A stretch of 64,000 nt of DNA from Mycobacterium xenopi (GCF_009936235.1 NZ_AP022314.1:682001-746000), one strand, 5' to 3'; positions 25,858 through 35,871 are shown, counted from the stretch's first letter. The notes: a model not told the origin generated them from the sequence alone. Numbers and translations: made by a program.

Positions 25858-27239
25858 GGCTTTTCTCGGTCGCCGGGGAACGCAGGCGGGGGCTGCGGGT
25901 GGTAGTGGCCGCCGCCCTGGCCCTGCTTTTGGTGGCGGGTGTTTACCTGGTGTGGCCCACGCGGGCCAGCCACAAGATCGTCGGCTACTTCACATCCGCG
26001 GTAGGGCTTTATCCCGGTGATCAGGTCCGCATCCTGGGCGTGCCGGTCGGCCGGGTCGACCGCATCGAGCCGCGAACCTCCGACGTCAAGATCGTCATGT
26101 CGATTCCTCCCGACGTTAAGGTGCCGTCAAACGCCCGGGCCGTCATCATGGCGCCAAACCTGGTGGCAGCCAGGTTTATTCAGCTCACCCCCGCCTACAC
26201 CGGTGGACCGGCATTGCCTGACGGTGCGGTCATCGGGCTGGACCGCACCGCGGTTCCGGTGGAATGGGACGAGGTGAAAGACGCGCTGAGCAAGCTGGCC
26301 AGCCAACTCAGTCCGACGGCGGGACAGATGCAAGGTCCCCTCGGCAAGTTGATCAACCAGGCCGCGGACACCCTTAACGGAAACGGCGACTCGTTCCACG
26401 CTGCACTCCGCGAGCTCTCGCAAGCCGCTGGGCGCCTGGCGGATTCGCGCACCGACATCTTCGGCACGGTGAAAAACCTTCAGGTTCTCGTCAACGCGCT
26501 CTCGAAGAGCAACGAGCAGATCGTCGAATTCTCTGGTCACGTGGCATCGGTATCGCAGGTGCTCGCCGACAACTCGCGCGATCTGGACACCACGTTGGGC
26601 ACGCTCAACACCGCGCTGACCGATATAAGGGGCTTCCTGCACGAGAACAACTCGACGTTGGTCGGAACGGTCAACAAGCTGAACGACTTGACCAAGGTGT
26701 TGAGCGACCAGAGCGAGAACATCGAGCAGGTGTTGCACGTGGCGGGTCCCGGGATCACCAACTTTTACAACATCTACGACCCTGCGCAGGGCACGGTGAA
26801 CGGGTTGCTCTCGATACCAGAGTTCGCCAACCCGGTGCAGTTCATCTGCGGCGGGTCCTTCGATACCGCCGCCGGAAAAGCGGCCCCGGACTATTACCGC
26901 CGGGCCGAGCTCTGCCGCGAGCGGCTAGGTCCGGTGCTGCGCCGCTTGACGGTCAACTATCCGCCGATTCTGTTTCACCCGATCAACTCGATCACGGCGT
27001 ATAAGGGTCAGATCATCTACGACACCCCAGCCACCGAAGCCAAGGCCGCGACCCCGATCCCGGAACTCACCTGGATTCCGGCGCCCGGTGTACATCCGCC
27101 GAAGCCCGGGGACTTGCAAGCGCTGCTGGTGCCGCCTGCCCCGACCGTCAAGCCCGCGCCGGGGCGCCGTCACCGGCCGCCGCACCCAACGGCCCGGCGC
27201 CGCCGACCGCGCCGCCCCCGCGGAGCAAAGGGCCGGCGG
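25854..27239 (+). CDS. mce4D: Mce4D MCE protein, C-terminus read through into mce4E (probable frameshift)
   Basis: 462 residues from ATG 25854 (MRLFSVAGERRRGLRVVVA) up to the mce4E start; M. tuberculosis Mce4D is about 451. Membrane anchor, MCE core SAVGLYPGDQVRILGVPVG, a helical stretch, then a Pro-rich tail. There is no stop: the frame continues as one 849-residue reading frame to 28403. The last ~25 residues (RRHRPPHPTARRRRPRRP) are abnormally Arg-rich, whereas the -1 frame reads APSPAAAPNGPAPPTAP. Removing one G from the GGGG at 27161-27164 would instead end the gene at TGA 27241, forming the usual ATGA overlap with mce4E. A small indel is therefore likely. Confidence 0.8.
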
Positions 27240-28403
27240 ATGAGCCGGAACTGGTTGCGTGGTGGCGCATTGGCGGCGGGCAGCGTGGTGCTCGCCGGCT
27301 GCCAATTCGGTGGATTGAACTCGATTGCCTTGCCCGGCACAGCCGGTCACGGCCCGGGCTCCTACAAGGTCACTGTGGAGCTGACGGACGTCGCGACCTT
27401 GCCGCAGAACTCTCCTGTGATGGTCGACGACGTCACCGTGGGCAGCGTGTCGGGCATCCAAGCGGCCCAGCGAGCGGATGGCAGCTTCTATGCCGCTGTG
27501 GAATTGGCGCTGGACAACAACGTGGTGCTGCCGGCCAATGCCACCGCCAAGGTGGCGCAGACGTCGCTGCTCGGCTCCCAGCACATCGACCTGGCCTCGC
27601 CGGTGGACAAGCCACCGGTGGGCAGGCTCGGCAACGGCTCGAGGATCGCCGAATCGAGCACCAGCCGCTATCCCACCACCGAAGAGGTCCTCGCGGCGCT
27701 GGGCGTGGTGGTCAACAAAGGCAATCTTGGTGCCCTGCAAGAGGTTACCGATGAGACATACCGGGCGGTGGCGGGCCGGGAGGGCCAGTTCACCAACCTC
27801 GTGCCCAAGCTCGCGGAGTTGACGGCGGGGCTCAACCGGCAAGTCAACGACATTATCGCCGCCGCCGAGGGGCTGAACCGTTTCTCCGCGATCTTGGCTC
27901 GTAGCAAGGACAGCCTGGGCCGCACGCTGGACACGCTGCCCGATGCGCTTCGGGTGCTCAACAAGAACCGTGACCAAATCGTTGAGGCGTTTGCTGCGTT
28001 GAGACGTGTCGCAACCGTTGCCTCCCACGTGCTTTCGCAAATCAAGGGCGATTTCGCCGAAGACCTCAAGGGTCTGTATTCGGTCACCAAGGCGCTCGCC
28101 GACAGCCGCAAGGACTTCGTCACCTCATTGCAGCTGTTGCTGACATTCCCGTTCCCCAACTTCGGCATCAAGCAGGCGGTGCGCGGCGACTACCTCAACG
28201 TGTTCACCACCTTCGACCTCACCCTGCGACGGCTCGGCGAAACGTTTTTCACGACATCGTATGCACTCGATCCGAACATGATGCACATGAGCGAGATCCT
28301 CAACCCGCCTGACTTTTTGACCGGTGAACTGGCGAATCTCTCGGGGCAAGCCGCCGACCCGTTCAAGCTCCCGCCGGGGCAACCACAGCAGGGGTCGCGC
28401 TGA
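27240..28403 (+). CDS. mce4E: Mce4E lipoprotein (LprN)
   Basis: 387 residues from ATG 27240. N-terminal lipoprotein signal with lipobox LAGC (Cys 21) in GALAAGSVVLAGCQFG, then the MCE domain (LTDVATLPQNSPVMVDDVTV), a helical region, and a conserved end (EILNPPDFLTGELANLSGQA). It is in the same frame as mce4D with no stop between them. A lipobox in the middle of a single polypeptide makes no biological sense, so separate translation from this ATG is assumed. Stop overlaps mce4F by TGATG. Confidence 0.87.
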   Translation: MSRNWLRGGALAAGSVVLAGCQFGGLNSIALPGTAGHGPGSYKVTVELTDVATLPQNSPVMVDDVTVGSVSGIQAAQRADGSFYAAVELALDNNVVLPANATAKVAQTSLLGSQHIDLASPVDKPPVGRLGNGSRIAESSTSRYPTTEEVLAALGVVVNKGNLGALQEVTDETYRAVAGREGQFTNLVPKLAELTAGLNRQVNDIIAAAEGLNRFSAILARSKDSLGRTLDTLPDALRVLNKNRDQIVEAFAALRRVATVASHVLSQIKGDFAEDLKGLYSVTKALADSRKDFVTSLQLLLTFPFPNFGIKQAVRGDYLNVFTTFDLTLRRLGETFFTTSYALDPNMMHMSEILNPPDFLTGELANLSGQAADPFKLPPGQPQQGSR

Positions 28404-30122
28404 TGAATGACCGACTGACCAGAATCCAGCTTGTCGTCTTCGCGGTGGTCACCGTCGTCACGGTCACCCTGATCGCGGTTTTTTATCTGAGGTTGCCGGC
28501 CACTCTGGGTCTGGGCACCTATAGCGTGACCGCTGATTTCGCGGCGGGCGGCGGCCTGTACAAGAACGCCAACGTCACCTACCGCGGCGTCGCAGTCGGC
28601 CGGGTGGAGTCGGTGAGGCTAAACCACAACGGTGTCGACGCCGTAATGCGTCTCAACAGCGAAACCCCGGTCCCGTCGAACGTTACCGCGAGCGTCAGAA
28701 GCGTTTCTGCCATCGGTGAGCAGTACGTCGACCTCGTCCCGCCCGATGACCCGTCAGCGACCAAGCTGCACAACGGGTCTCGCATTGCACGCAGTAATAC
28801 TCGGCTCAGCGAGGACGTTGCCACCCTGCTGCGCAAGTCCGAGACACTGGTCAACAGTGTGGCCGACACGCGGCTGCGGCAACTGCTGCACGAAACTTTC
28901 ACCGCGTTCAACGGCACTGGTCCCGAACTGGCCCGGCTCATCGAGTCCTCACGGTTGCTGGTCGACGAAGCCAATGCCTACTATCCGCAGACCTCGGAGC
29001 TGATCGACCAGGTGGGCCCGTTCTTGCAAGCGCAGATCCGCTCCGGTAACGACATCCGGTCGCTGGCCGACGGGCTGGCCCGCTTCACCTCGGAGGTACG
29101 CCACGCCGATCCGCAGGTTCGCAAATTGCTGACCGTGGTTCCGGGCGCGGCCGATGAGGCCAGCACCGCCTTCTCCGGTATCCGACCCTCGTTCCCGATG
29201 CTGGCGGCCAGTCTGGCCAACCTCGGCCGGGTTGGCGTCATCTACCACAAGACGCTCGAGCAGCTGCTGGTGGTACTGCCGGCACTGTTCGCTGCGATCA
29301 CCACTGCCGCCGGCGGCGTACCTCAAGACGAGGGAGCCAAGCTGGACTTCAAGATCGACCTGGGCGATCCGCCACCCTGCAATACCGGGTTCCTTCCGCC
29401 GCCACTGATCCGGACACCCGCCGACGAGACGTTGCGCGAACTGCCGACGGACATGTACTGCAAGGTGGCGCAGAACGACCCCACCACGGTGCGCGGCGCA
29501 CGGAACTACCCATGCCAGGAGTTCCCCGGGAAAAGGGCACCGACCGTGCAGCTGTGCCGTGACCCGCGCGGTTACGTGCCGATAGGCAGCAACCCGTGGC
29601 GCGGACCGCCGATTCCCTACGGCACTCCGATGACGAACGGCCTTAACGTGTTGCCGCCGAACAAGTTTCCGTATATCCCCCCCGGCACCGATCCGGACCC
29701 GGGCACACCGATCGTGGGTCCGCCGCCACCCGGGGTGGTGCCGGGACCCGGCCCGGCGCCCAATCAACCGTTCCCCGTGCCGCCGCCGCCCAACACCGGC
29801 GGGACCGACGGCCGGCCGGCGTGGATACCGCCAGCGCCCTACCCGCCGCAGCCGCCACAGCTGCCGTACCCGAAGTGGCTTCCACCGCCGCCACCGCCGG
29901 TGGGGATCAATCCCCCGCCGGCAGGCCCGGGGCCCGAAGCCCTGGGGCCCGCCGCCTGGCCCGGTGCCGCAGGCCAGTGGCCCGGCCTACACCACCTACG
30001 ACCAGCACAGTGGAGCCTTCACCGATCCGGCGGGCGGCACTGGTATCTTCGCGCCCGGCATGAGCAAGGCGTCGAGCGCGGAGAACTGGGTGGACCTGAT
30101 GCGCGATCCAAGGCAGCTGTAG
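28403..30122 (+). pseudogene. mce4F: Mce4F MCE protein, frameshifted near the 3' end (probable sequence error or recent lesion)
   Basis: ATG 28403 (MNDRLTRIQLVVFAVV), membrane anchor, MCE core GGGLYKNANVTYRGVAVGRV, helical region, Cys-containing domain and a very Pro-rich tail. After about residue 510 the frame leaves the expected sequence (EALGPAAWPGAAGQW) and runs on into the next gene. One base away, the sequence reads GPKPWGPPPGPVPQ, then TDPAGGTGIFAPG and AENWVDLMRDPRQL, ending at TAG 30120-30122, which is the normal Mce4F end. Reducing GGGG (29929-29932) to GGG restores it. As written the frame is an 811-residue fusion to 30838. Confidence 0.85.
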
Positions 30123-30838
30123 TGCCAGCACAGGAGCCGGGGGCGGTGGATCGGCGACCGACGGGCTCCGACACGGCGGGGCAACGCGCTCGTCGTCGGG
30201 CGTCGCGCGCGGCCGGGCCGGCCAAAGGCGAATCCAGCGCCACCACCACGGTCCGGGTGCAGGCATCGGCCACGCCATCGAAGCCGCGCACGACGCCGCC
30301 GGGACCGCCGCCGCGGCGGCCCGCGCATCGTCGCCTGGTCGGATGGGTCGGCTTGGGCGTGGGCGTGGTCGCGGTCGCGCTGCTGGCCACCGGCCTGACC
30401 GTGCTCGTTGTCCAGCAGCGGCACGCCGACGCCCAACAGGCCCGCAACCAACGGTTCGTCGACACCGCCACCCAGACCGTGGTCAACATGTTCAGCTACA
30501 CCCCCGACACCATCGACCAGAGTGTGAATCGATTCGTCGACGGCACCAGCGGGCCGCTGCGCAGCATGCTCAACTCGAACAACAACGTCGAAAACCTCAA
30601 AATCCTGTTCCGCGACACCAAAGCCAGCTCCGAGGCGGTGATCAACGGCGCGGCGCTGGAAAGCGTCGACAACGTCACCGACAACGCATCCGTGCTGGTG
30701 TCGGTGCGGGTCACGGTCACCGACATCGACGGGGTCAACAAGCCCTCCATGCCTTATCGCATGCGGGTCATCGTGCACGAGGACGACAACGGCCGGATGA
30801 CCGGTTACGACCTGAAGTATCCGGAAGGCGGGAATTGA
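30122..30838 (+). CDS. Mce-associated membrane protein (Rv3493c / Mam4A-like)
   Basis: 238 residues from GTG 30122, whose G overlaps the restored Mce4F stop (TAGTG). A basic Pro/Ala-rich N-terminus, one membrane segment (LVGWVGLGVGVVAVALLATG), then an extracytoplasmic domain (NQRFVDTATQTVVNMFSY) and a beta-rich end, typical of Mce-associated (VirB8-fold) proteins that stabilise Mce complexes. Length agrees with Rv3493c (about 242). Followed directly by a second such gene. Confidence 0.85.
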   Translation: MPAQEPGAVDRRPTGSDTAGQRARRRASRAAGPAKGESSATTTVRVQASATPSKPRTTPPGPPPRRPAHRRLVGWVGLGVGVVAVALLATGLTVLVVQQRHADAQQARNQRFVDTATQTVVNMFSYTPDTIDQSVNRFVDGTSGPLRSMLNSNNNVENLKILFRDTKASSEAVINGAALESVDNVTDNASVLVSVRVTVTDIDGVNKPSMPYRMRVIVHEDDNGRMTGYDLKYPEGGN

Positions 30839-31320
30839 TGCGGCGGTTGCAGCTGATCACCGCCGGCGTGCTGGGCGCTGTGTTCGTCGCATTGGCTGCG
30901 GCCAGTGGTTGGTTCTACTGGGATCGGGTCCAGACCCGTGGCGAGCAGTCGGCGCGGGCGGTCCTGCCCGCGCTGGCCGCAAAGCAGATACCCGAGGTTT
31001 TCGGCTATGACTTTCAAACCGTCGAACGCAGCCTCGGTGACGCGTATCCTCTGCTGACCCCGGACTATCGGCAGGAGTTCAAGAAAAGCGCCAACCAGCA
31101 GATCATCCCGGAGGCACGCAAACGCGAAGTGGTGGTGCAGGCCAGCGTCGTCGGCGTGGGAGTCATGGCCGCCAAACGTGACTCGGCCACGGTCATGGTC
31201 TACCTGAACCGCACTGTGACGGACAAGTCACGGCAACCGGTCTACGACGGCAGCCGCTTGCGGGTCGACTACAAACGGATCGACGGCAAGTGGTTGATCA
31301 ACTACATCACGCCGATCTGA
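30838..31320 (+). CDS. Mce-associated membrane protein (Rv3492c / Mam4B-like)
   Basis: 160 residues from ATG 30838 (MRRLQLITAGVLGAVFVALA), overlapping the previous stop by one base; same length as Rv3492c as I recall it. One N-terminal membrane segment followed by a Mce-associated domain (LTPDYRQEFKKSANQQIIPEA, ending in KRIDGKWLINYITPI). Last gene of the mce4 operon. The frame that opens at 30343 is only a read-through of the neighbouring gene in another frame. Confidence 0.85.
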   Translation: MRRLQLITAGVLGAVFVALAAASGWFYWDRVQTRGEQSARAVLPALAAKQIPEVFGYDFQTVERSLGDAYPLLTPDYRQEFKKSANQQIIPEARKREVVVQASVVGVGVMAAKRDSATVMVYLNRTVTDKSRQPVYDGSRLRVDYKRIDGKWLINYITPI

Positions 31321-31326
31321 GGCGGC

Positions 31327-31902
31327 TCAGTAGCATATCGCAATGTCGTTGCAGTGCAGCGGATAACGCTCGACAGGGGGCTCAAGCGGCGCGACGAATT
31401 GCAAGCTGAACGGCTCCTTGCGCATCGCGGGCTGCAGACCACACACATCACCGTGCAGCGAAGTATGCGTGCCCGTCATCGTTTCGTCGTCGAACGCATA
31501 GGTCTCGGTGGACTGCGCGGTGCTGCCGTCCGGGCACAACACTCCGGCGTCCTGTTTGACTTGGAAGGTCCACAGGCCATTGGTCAGCCGGGCTCTGCCG
31601 GTGAAGTTTTGCAGCTTGTCTTCACGTTTGATGGTGCTTTCGGTGTAGCTCACCACATTCACAGCGCAGAAATCGGCCTGGATTATCGGGTTGGCATAGT
31701 CCTGGTAGAAGCGGCTCCCGTTCACTTGGTCGCACAGGGACGACACCTTCCACGTGGCCGCCGGTGCGCCCGCCTGGTTGAAGGTGTAGATGCCGTCCGC
31801 CGGCGGTGCCAGCGCCCCGGCCGGGCTCGCAAACGCCACCCCTAGCCCGATTTCGAACGCCGTGAAAACGGCGGCAGCGGTCAACCCGCGAGCGACGGTC
31901 AC
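31327..31902 (-). CDS. Secreted protein of unknown function, Rv3491-like
   Basis: 191 residues from GTG 31902 (MTVARGLTAAAVFTAFEIG), chosen because AGGAGG lies seven bases upstream; the longer frame to 31971 has no such site. A clear signal peptide ends near AFASPAGALA. The mature part has six or more cysteines (SLCDQVNG, DFCAVNVV, VLCPDGST, GDVCGLQP), suggesting a disulfide-stabilised extracellular domain. Length matches Rv3491 (192). Convergent with the mce4 operon. Function unknown. Confidence 0.75.
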   Translation of the reverse strand: MTVARGLTAAAVFTAFEIGLGVAFASPAGALAPPADGIYTFNQAGAPAATWKVSSLCDQVNGSRFYQDYANPIIQADFCAVNVVSYTESTIKREDKLQNFTGRARLTNGLWTFQVKQDAGVLCPDGSTAQSTETYAFDDETMTGTHTSLHGDVCGLQPAMRKEPFSLQFVAPLEPPVERYPLHCNDIAICY

Positions 31903-31972
31903 CTGATGCCTCCTTTGCGTCGGCGCGAAACAGTGCAAAACACTGCAATGAGTATCGCGCTCGCCGTGCATG

Positions 31973-33442
31973 CTAGCCAGAGCCCGGCGGATGCGCCTCG
32001 GCGAGCGCGTCGAGAAACGACCGGGCCCAGCGGTCGACGTCGTGGGCGAGCACCTGGCGTCGCATGGCCCGCATCCGGCGCCGTCCCTCCTCGTCGGTCT
32101 GGTTGAGCGCCGCCTCGATGGCGTCCTTGACGCGTTCGGTGTCGTGCGGGTTGACCAGGTAGGCCTGGTGCAATTCGGCTGCGGCGCCAGTGAATTCGCT
32201 CAACACCAGCGCGCCGCCCAGGTCGCTGCGGCAGGCGACATACTCCTTGGCCACCAGGTTCATTCCGTCCCGCAGCGGGGTGACCAGCATGACGTCGGCG
32301 GCGACGAAAAACGCGATCAGCTCGTCGCGGGGAACGGGACGGTGGATGTAGTGCACCACTGGGTGGCCGACCTCCCCGTATTCACCGTTGATGTGGCCGA
32401 CCTGCCGTTCGATGTCGCTGCGCAGGATCTGGTAGCTCTCAACGCGTTCACGGCTCGGGGTGGCCAGCTGGACCAGCACGGTGTCGTCGCGCTTGGCGCG
32501 GCCCTCGGCGAGCAGCTCGGAAAAAGCCTTCAGCCGAACGTCGATGCCCTTGGTGTAGTCGAGCCGGTCGACTCCCAGCAGGATCTTACGGGGGTTGCCG
32601 AGCTCGGCCCGGATCTCGCGGGCCCGCCGGCGGATGTTGCGGTCACGGGCCTTGCGGTCGAGCTCAGCCGAGTCGATCGAGATCGGGAACGCGCCCACCC
32701 GAACGGTGCGCGACCCCAGGTCGACCTCGCCGAACCGGGATCGGACACCGACCGCCCCGCGAGAGGTATTGGCCCCGACCAACCGCCGCGCCAGGAACAG
32801 GAAATTCTGAGCGCCACCGACCAAGTGGAAGCCCACCAGGTCGGCGCCGAGCAGACCTTCGATAATCTCGATGCGCCAGGGCAGCTGCATGAACAGTTCG
32901 ACCGGCGGAAACGGAATGTGCAGGAAAAAACCGATGGTCAGATCGGGCCGCAGTTCGCGCAGCATCTTCGGCACCAGCTGCAGCTGGTAGTCCTGCACCC
33001 ACACGGTGGCGCCGCGAGCAGCCGCGCGTGAGGTCGCTTCGGCGAATCGGCGGTTGACGTCGACATAGCGGTCCCACCACTCGCGGTGGTAGATCGGCTT
33101 GACGATGACATCGTGGTACAGCGGCCACAGCGTGGCGTTGGAGAACCCCTCGTAATATTGGGCGACGTCGTCGGCGGACAGCCGGACGGGGTACAGCTGC
33201 AGGTCCTCTTCGACGATGGGCTGCTCGTCGGCGTCGACGATGCCGGGCCATCCGATCCAGGCTCCACGGCGACGGCGCAGCAATGGCTCCAACGCGGTGA
33301 CCAGCCCGCCCGGGCTGCGTTTCCAGGTGGTGGTGCCGTCGGCGAGCCGCTCCATGTCGATCGGCAGCCGGTTGGCGACCACCACGAAATCGGAATCCCC
33401 GGAGCCCGAACCTCTGGGGCCCTGGCCTTCCCCGGGACTCAC
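31973..33442 (-). CDS. otsA: Trehalose-6-phosphate synthase OtsA
   Basis: 489 residues from GTG 33442. GT20 landmarks: VVVANRLPIDMER, SPGGLVTALEPLL, WVQDYQLQLVP, GFFLHIPFPPVELF, LGVDRLDYTKGIDVRLKAF, and LRDGMNLVAKEYVACR near the C-terminus. Makes trehalose-6-phosphate from UDP- or ADP-glucose and glucose-6-phosphate for trehalose and cell-wall glycolipid synthesis. The gene order Rv3489-like, otsA, Rv3491-like is as in M. tuberculosis. Confidence 0.93.
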   Translation of the reverse strand: MSPGEGQGPRGSGSGDSDFVVVANRLPIDMERLADGTTTWKRSPGGLVTALEPLLRRRRGAWIGWPGIVDADEQPIVEEDLQLYPVRLSADDVAQYYEGFSNATLWPLYHDVIVKPIYHREWWDRYVDVNRRFAEATSRAAARGATVWVQDYQLQLVPKMLRELRPDLTIGFFLHIPFPPVELFMQLPWRIEIIEGLLGADLVGFHLVGGAQNFLFLARRLVGANTSRGAVGVRSRFGEVDLGSRTVRVGAFPISIDSAELDRKARDRNIRRRAREIRAELGNPRKILLGVDRLDYTKGIDVRLKAFSELLAEGRAKRDDTVLVQLATPSRERVESYQILRSDIERQVGHINGEYGEVGHPVVHYIHRPVPRDELIAFFVAADVMLVTPLRDGMNLVAKEYVACRSDLGGALVLSEFTGAAAELHQAYLVNPHDTERVKDAIEAALNQTDEEGRRRMRAMRRQVLAHDVDRWARSFLDALAEAHPPGSG

Positions 33443-33607
33443 TTAGGTCTCGTGTTTCGTCGGCGCAATGCCGAGCATGGACAGGAACATCCGGCACTCA
33501 TCGGCGTCGTTCGCGTACGCGGCCACTACGCGCCTGGCCTGGCTTGCGGTGCTGTCGGTCAATGGTTCCACGTCGCCGATTTCGCCGGGGTCAGACTTGG
33601 TAGGCAT
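33443..33607 (-). CDS. Small conserved protein, Rv3489-like
   Basis: 54 residues from ATG 33607 (MPTKSDPGEIGDVEPL), with a conserved end DADECRMFLSMLGIAP. Same length as Rv3489 as I recall it and in the same place directly upstream of otsA. The frame opens further upstream to 33763, but that part is not conserved in kind. It abuts the otsA GTG, so the two genes are probably coupled. No known function. Confidence 0.7.
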   Translation of the reverse strand: MPTKSDPGEIGDVEPLTDSTASQARRVVAAYANDADECRMFLSMLGIAPTKHET

Positions 33608-33789
33608 GCCATCACTGTAGGCGAAGCGCGGTTTGGGCCGCAGGCGCCGTGCGAGTTCACCGAGCATGCAGTCAGCGTGCGCCCCACTTGCGGCCCTGCA
33701 ACCTGAGCCTGGCCGGCGACCCACCGGCGGGCGCGTTACGTGGTGGCCGTAATCTGTAAGCATCTGACAAACCCAGGTGAGGTGGCGAA

Positions 33790-34725
33790 ATGGCAGTCCA
33801 CGATGATGTGGGCACCAGCGCGGTTGACGGCGAGTCCGCTGAGCTGGTTACCTACGAAACCCTCGACGAGGGCCGCATCGCCCGCGTGTGGCTCAACCGG
33901 CCCGAAGCCCACAACGCCCAGAATCGCACCCTGCTGGTTCAGCTCGACGAGGCGTTCTTGCGCGCCGAAGCCGACGACGACGTCCGGGTGGTGATCCTGG
34001 CCGCGCGCGGCAAGAACTTCTCCGCCGGCCACGACCTGGGTTCAGAGGCCGCGCTGGCTGAACGCAAGCCCGGCCCGGCCCAGCATCCGACGTTTCGTGG
34101 TTACGGCGCCACCCGAGACCCCATCGCTGAGAAGACGTTTCTGCAGGAATGGCACTTCTATTTCCACAACACCTGCCGCTGGCGCGATCTGCGCAAGATC
34201 ACCATCGCCCAGGTTCAAGGCAACGCGATCTCCGCGGGTTTGATGCTGATCTGGGCCTGCGATCTCATCGTCGCCGCCGACAACGCGAAGTTTTCCGACG
34301 TCGTCGGGGTGCGCATGGGCATGCCGGGCGTCGAATACTACGCGCACCCTTGGGAATTCGGCCCCCGCAAAGCCAAAGAACTGCTGTTGACCGGTGATTC
34401 GCTCGACGCCGACGAGGCGTACCGGCTCGGCATGGTGTCCAAGGTCTTTCCGCTCGACCAGCTAGAGGAAAAGACACTGGAATTCGCACGGCGCATCGCC
34501 GAGCGGCCCACGATGGCGGCGCTGCTGATCAAAGACTCGGTCAACGCCGCCGCCGACGCGATGGGGTTCACCGAGGCGCTACGCCACGCATTCCACGTGC
34601 ACGAGCTCGGACATGCGCACTGGGCTGCCTACAACGAAAACCGCTACCCGGTGGGGCTGCCGCCCGAGGTCGAGGACTGGCGCAACGCAAAACCGTCGAA
34701 GATCGCCCGCCGCGACGAGCCCTAG
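33790..34725 (+). CDS. Enoyl-CoA hydratase/isomerase (crotonase) family protein
   Basis: 311 residues starting MAVHDDVGTSAVDGES, preceded by GAGGTGG. Crotonase motifs: VWLNRPEAHNAQNRTLL, ILAARGKNFSAGHDLG (oxyanion hole), VQGNAISAGLMLIWACDLIV. Longer than classical members because of an insertion after the oxyanion segment (RDPIAEKTFLQEWHFYFHNT), seen in one mycobacterial crotonase subgroup. Substrate unknown. It marks the left edge of the block that differs from M. tuberculosis between otsA and cpsA. Confidence 0.82.
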   Translation: MAVHDDVGTSAVDGESAELVTYETLDEGRIARVWLNRPEAHNAQNRTLLVQLDEAFLRAEADDDVRVVILAARGKNFSAGHDLGSEAALAERKPGPAQHPTFRGYGATRDPIAEKTFLQEWHFYFHNTCRWRDLRKITIAQVQGNAISAGLMLIWACDLIVAADNAKFSDVVGVRMGMPGVEYYAHPWEFGPRKAKELLLTGDSLDADEAYRLGMVSKVFPLDQLEEKTLEFARRIAERPTMAALLIKDSVNAAADAMGFTEALRHAFHVHELGHAHWAAYNENRYPVGLPPEVEDWRNAKPSKIARRDEP

Positions 34726-35871
34726 AGAGCGCTGACCGTCACCGGTATCCCGTTGAGCGCGCCGTTACCTGACGGCTCGTCGAGAAATGTCGGCGGCGAC
34801 AGCACATTCGTGTTGGCACCCGGAGCGCCGTTGGCCACGGCCATCCGCGTGCCCGGTTTGCCGTGGCCCCAGCCGTGCGGCATGGAGACGGCACCACGCT
34901 TGATCGCGTCTGTGACCTCGACCGGAACCTGGATCTCCCCAACCTGCGATCTGGCCGTGACGATGTCGCCGTGGGCCACGCCGCATCGATGCGCGTCGTC
35001 TGGATGCATCAACAGCGTGCAGCGGTCGCGGCCCTTCATTAGCGCCGGCACATTGTGCAGCCACGAATTGTTCGACCGTAAATGCCTGCGGCTGACCAGA
35101 ACCAGTTCCTCGCCCGGGCGTGTCAGTCGGCGCGAAAGCCGCGGCCGGCACCCGTTCCGGTGGCCAGTCGGCGGCCACCCGCCGCATCGTCGCGACACCT
35201 TGACGTGCGGGGCCAGCGCGCCCAGGGAAACCAGGTCCTCGTCGAACAGCGTGTGCGTGATCGCGAGCAAGAAAGCCGCATCGGTGCCGGGAGTGATTGG
35301 CAGCCGTTCGTCGGCCTGCGCTGCGGTGCGGGTACGGACCGGGTCGATGACCACCACCTTGCCGCGCCGCCGGATGCGCTTGATGAGCGCCATGACATCG
35401 GGGGCGGCGAGCAGTGAGCCCTGCGACTCCGCCGGGTTCGCGCCCATGATCACCAGCAGGTCGGTGCGCTCGATGTCCGGCACCGGGAAGCCCCACCATC
35501 GGCCGTACATCAGATGCGACGACAGGTTTTTCGGCCACTGGTCGACGGTGCCGGGCGAAAAGGTGACCGGCATGCCAGACATCCCGAGCAGCACGCCCGC
35601 ATAACGGGCCAGTGAAAAGGAATGCGCAAGCGGGTTGCCGGTGTGGGCGGTGACGGCTCGGATGCCGTACTTGTCGATGACCGGTACGTGTGGCCGTGGC
35701 TCCATTGGTCGTCGCGGTTGCCGCGGCTGCCGGCGACCTTGCCGTCTTCGACGCGGATCTCCAAGCCGCACATGGCTTCACACAGCGGGCAGGTGTGTAA
35801 GTGCCGGCCGTCCTCGCCGACGGCCGCCAACGGTGTGACGAGACTCGTGGAGACCCGCCCACCATATATCG
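34722..35871 (-). pseudogene. Molybdopterin-dependent oxidoreductase (formate dehydrogenase-like), decayed
   Basis: The N-terminal iron-sulfur motif CPLCEAMCGLEIRVEDGKV is read in one frame near 35750-35800, while the next part (GIRAVTAHTGNPLAHSFSLARY, PGTVDQWPKNLSSHLMYGRW) is in a second. A further shift is seen where TMRRVAADWPPERVPAA is in yet another frame. The large catalytic middle is absent: the sequence jumps to the C-terminal cofactor-binding region (TLLMHPDDAHRCGVAHGDIV, VSMPHGWGHGKPGTRM). Intact members are about 700 residues; this remnant could encode about 380. Several lesions show real decay rather than one sequencing error. The upstream limit is approximate. Confidence 0.85.

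Noticed and set aside
25854..30838. Interpreting both mce4 fusions as a new evolved multidomain transporter
   Set aside because: Each fusion is explained by a one-base change, the normal C-terminus of Mce4F is intact in the next frame, and the lipobox of Mce4E would be buried. Kept as findings to check, not as real fusions.
31310..31332. Short inverted repeat CTGAG-GCGG-CTCAG at the end of the mce4 operon as a terminator
   Set aside because: Only a 5-bp stem without a U-tract; too weak to claim, though its place between convergent genes is suitable.
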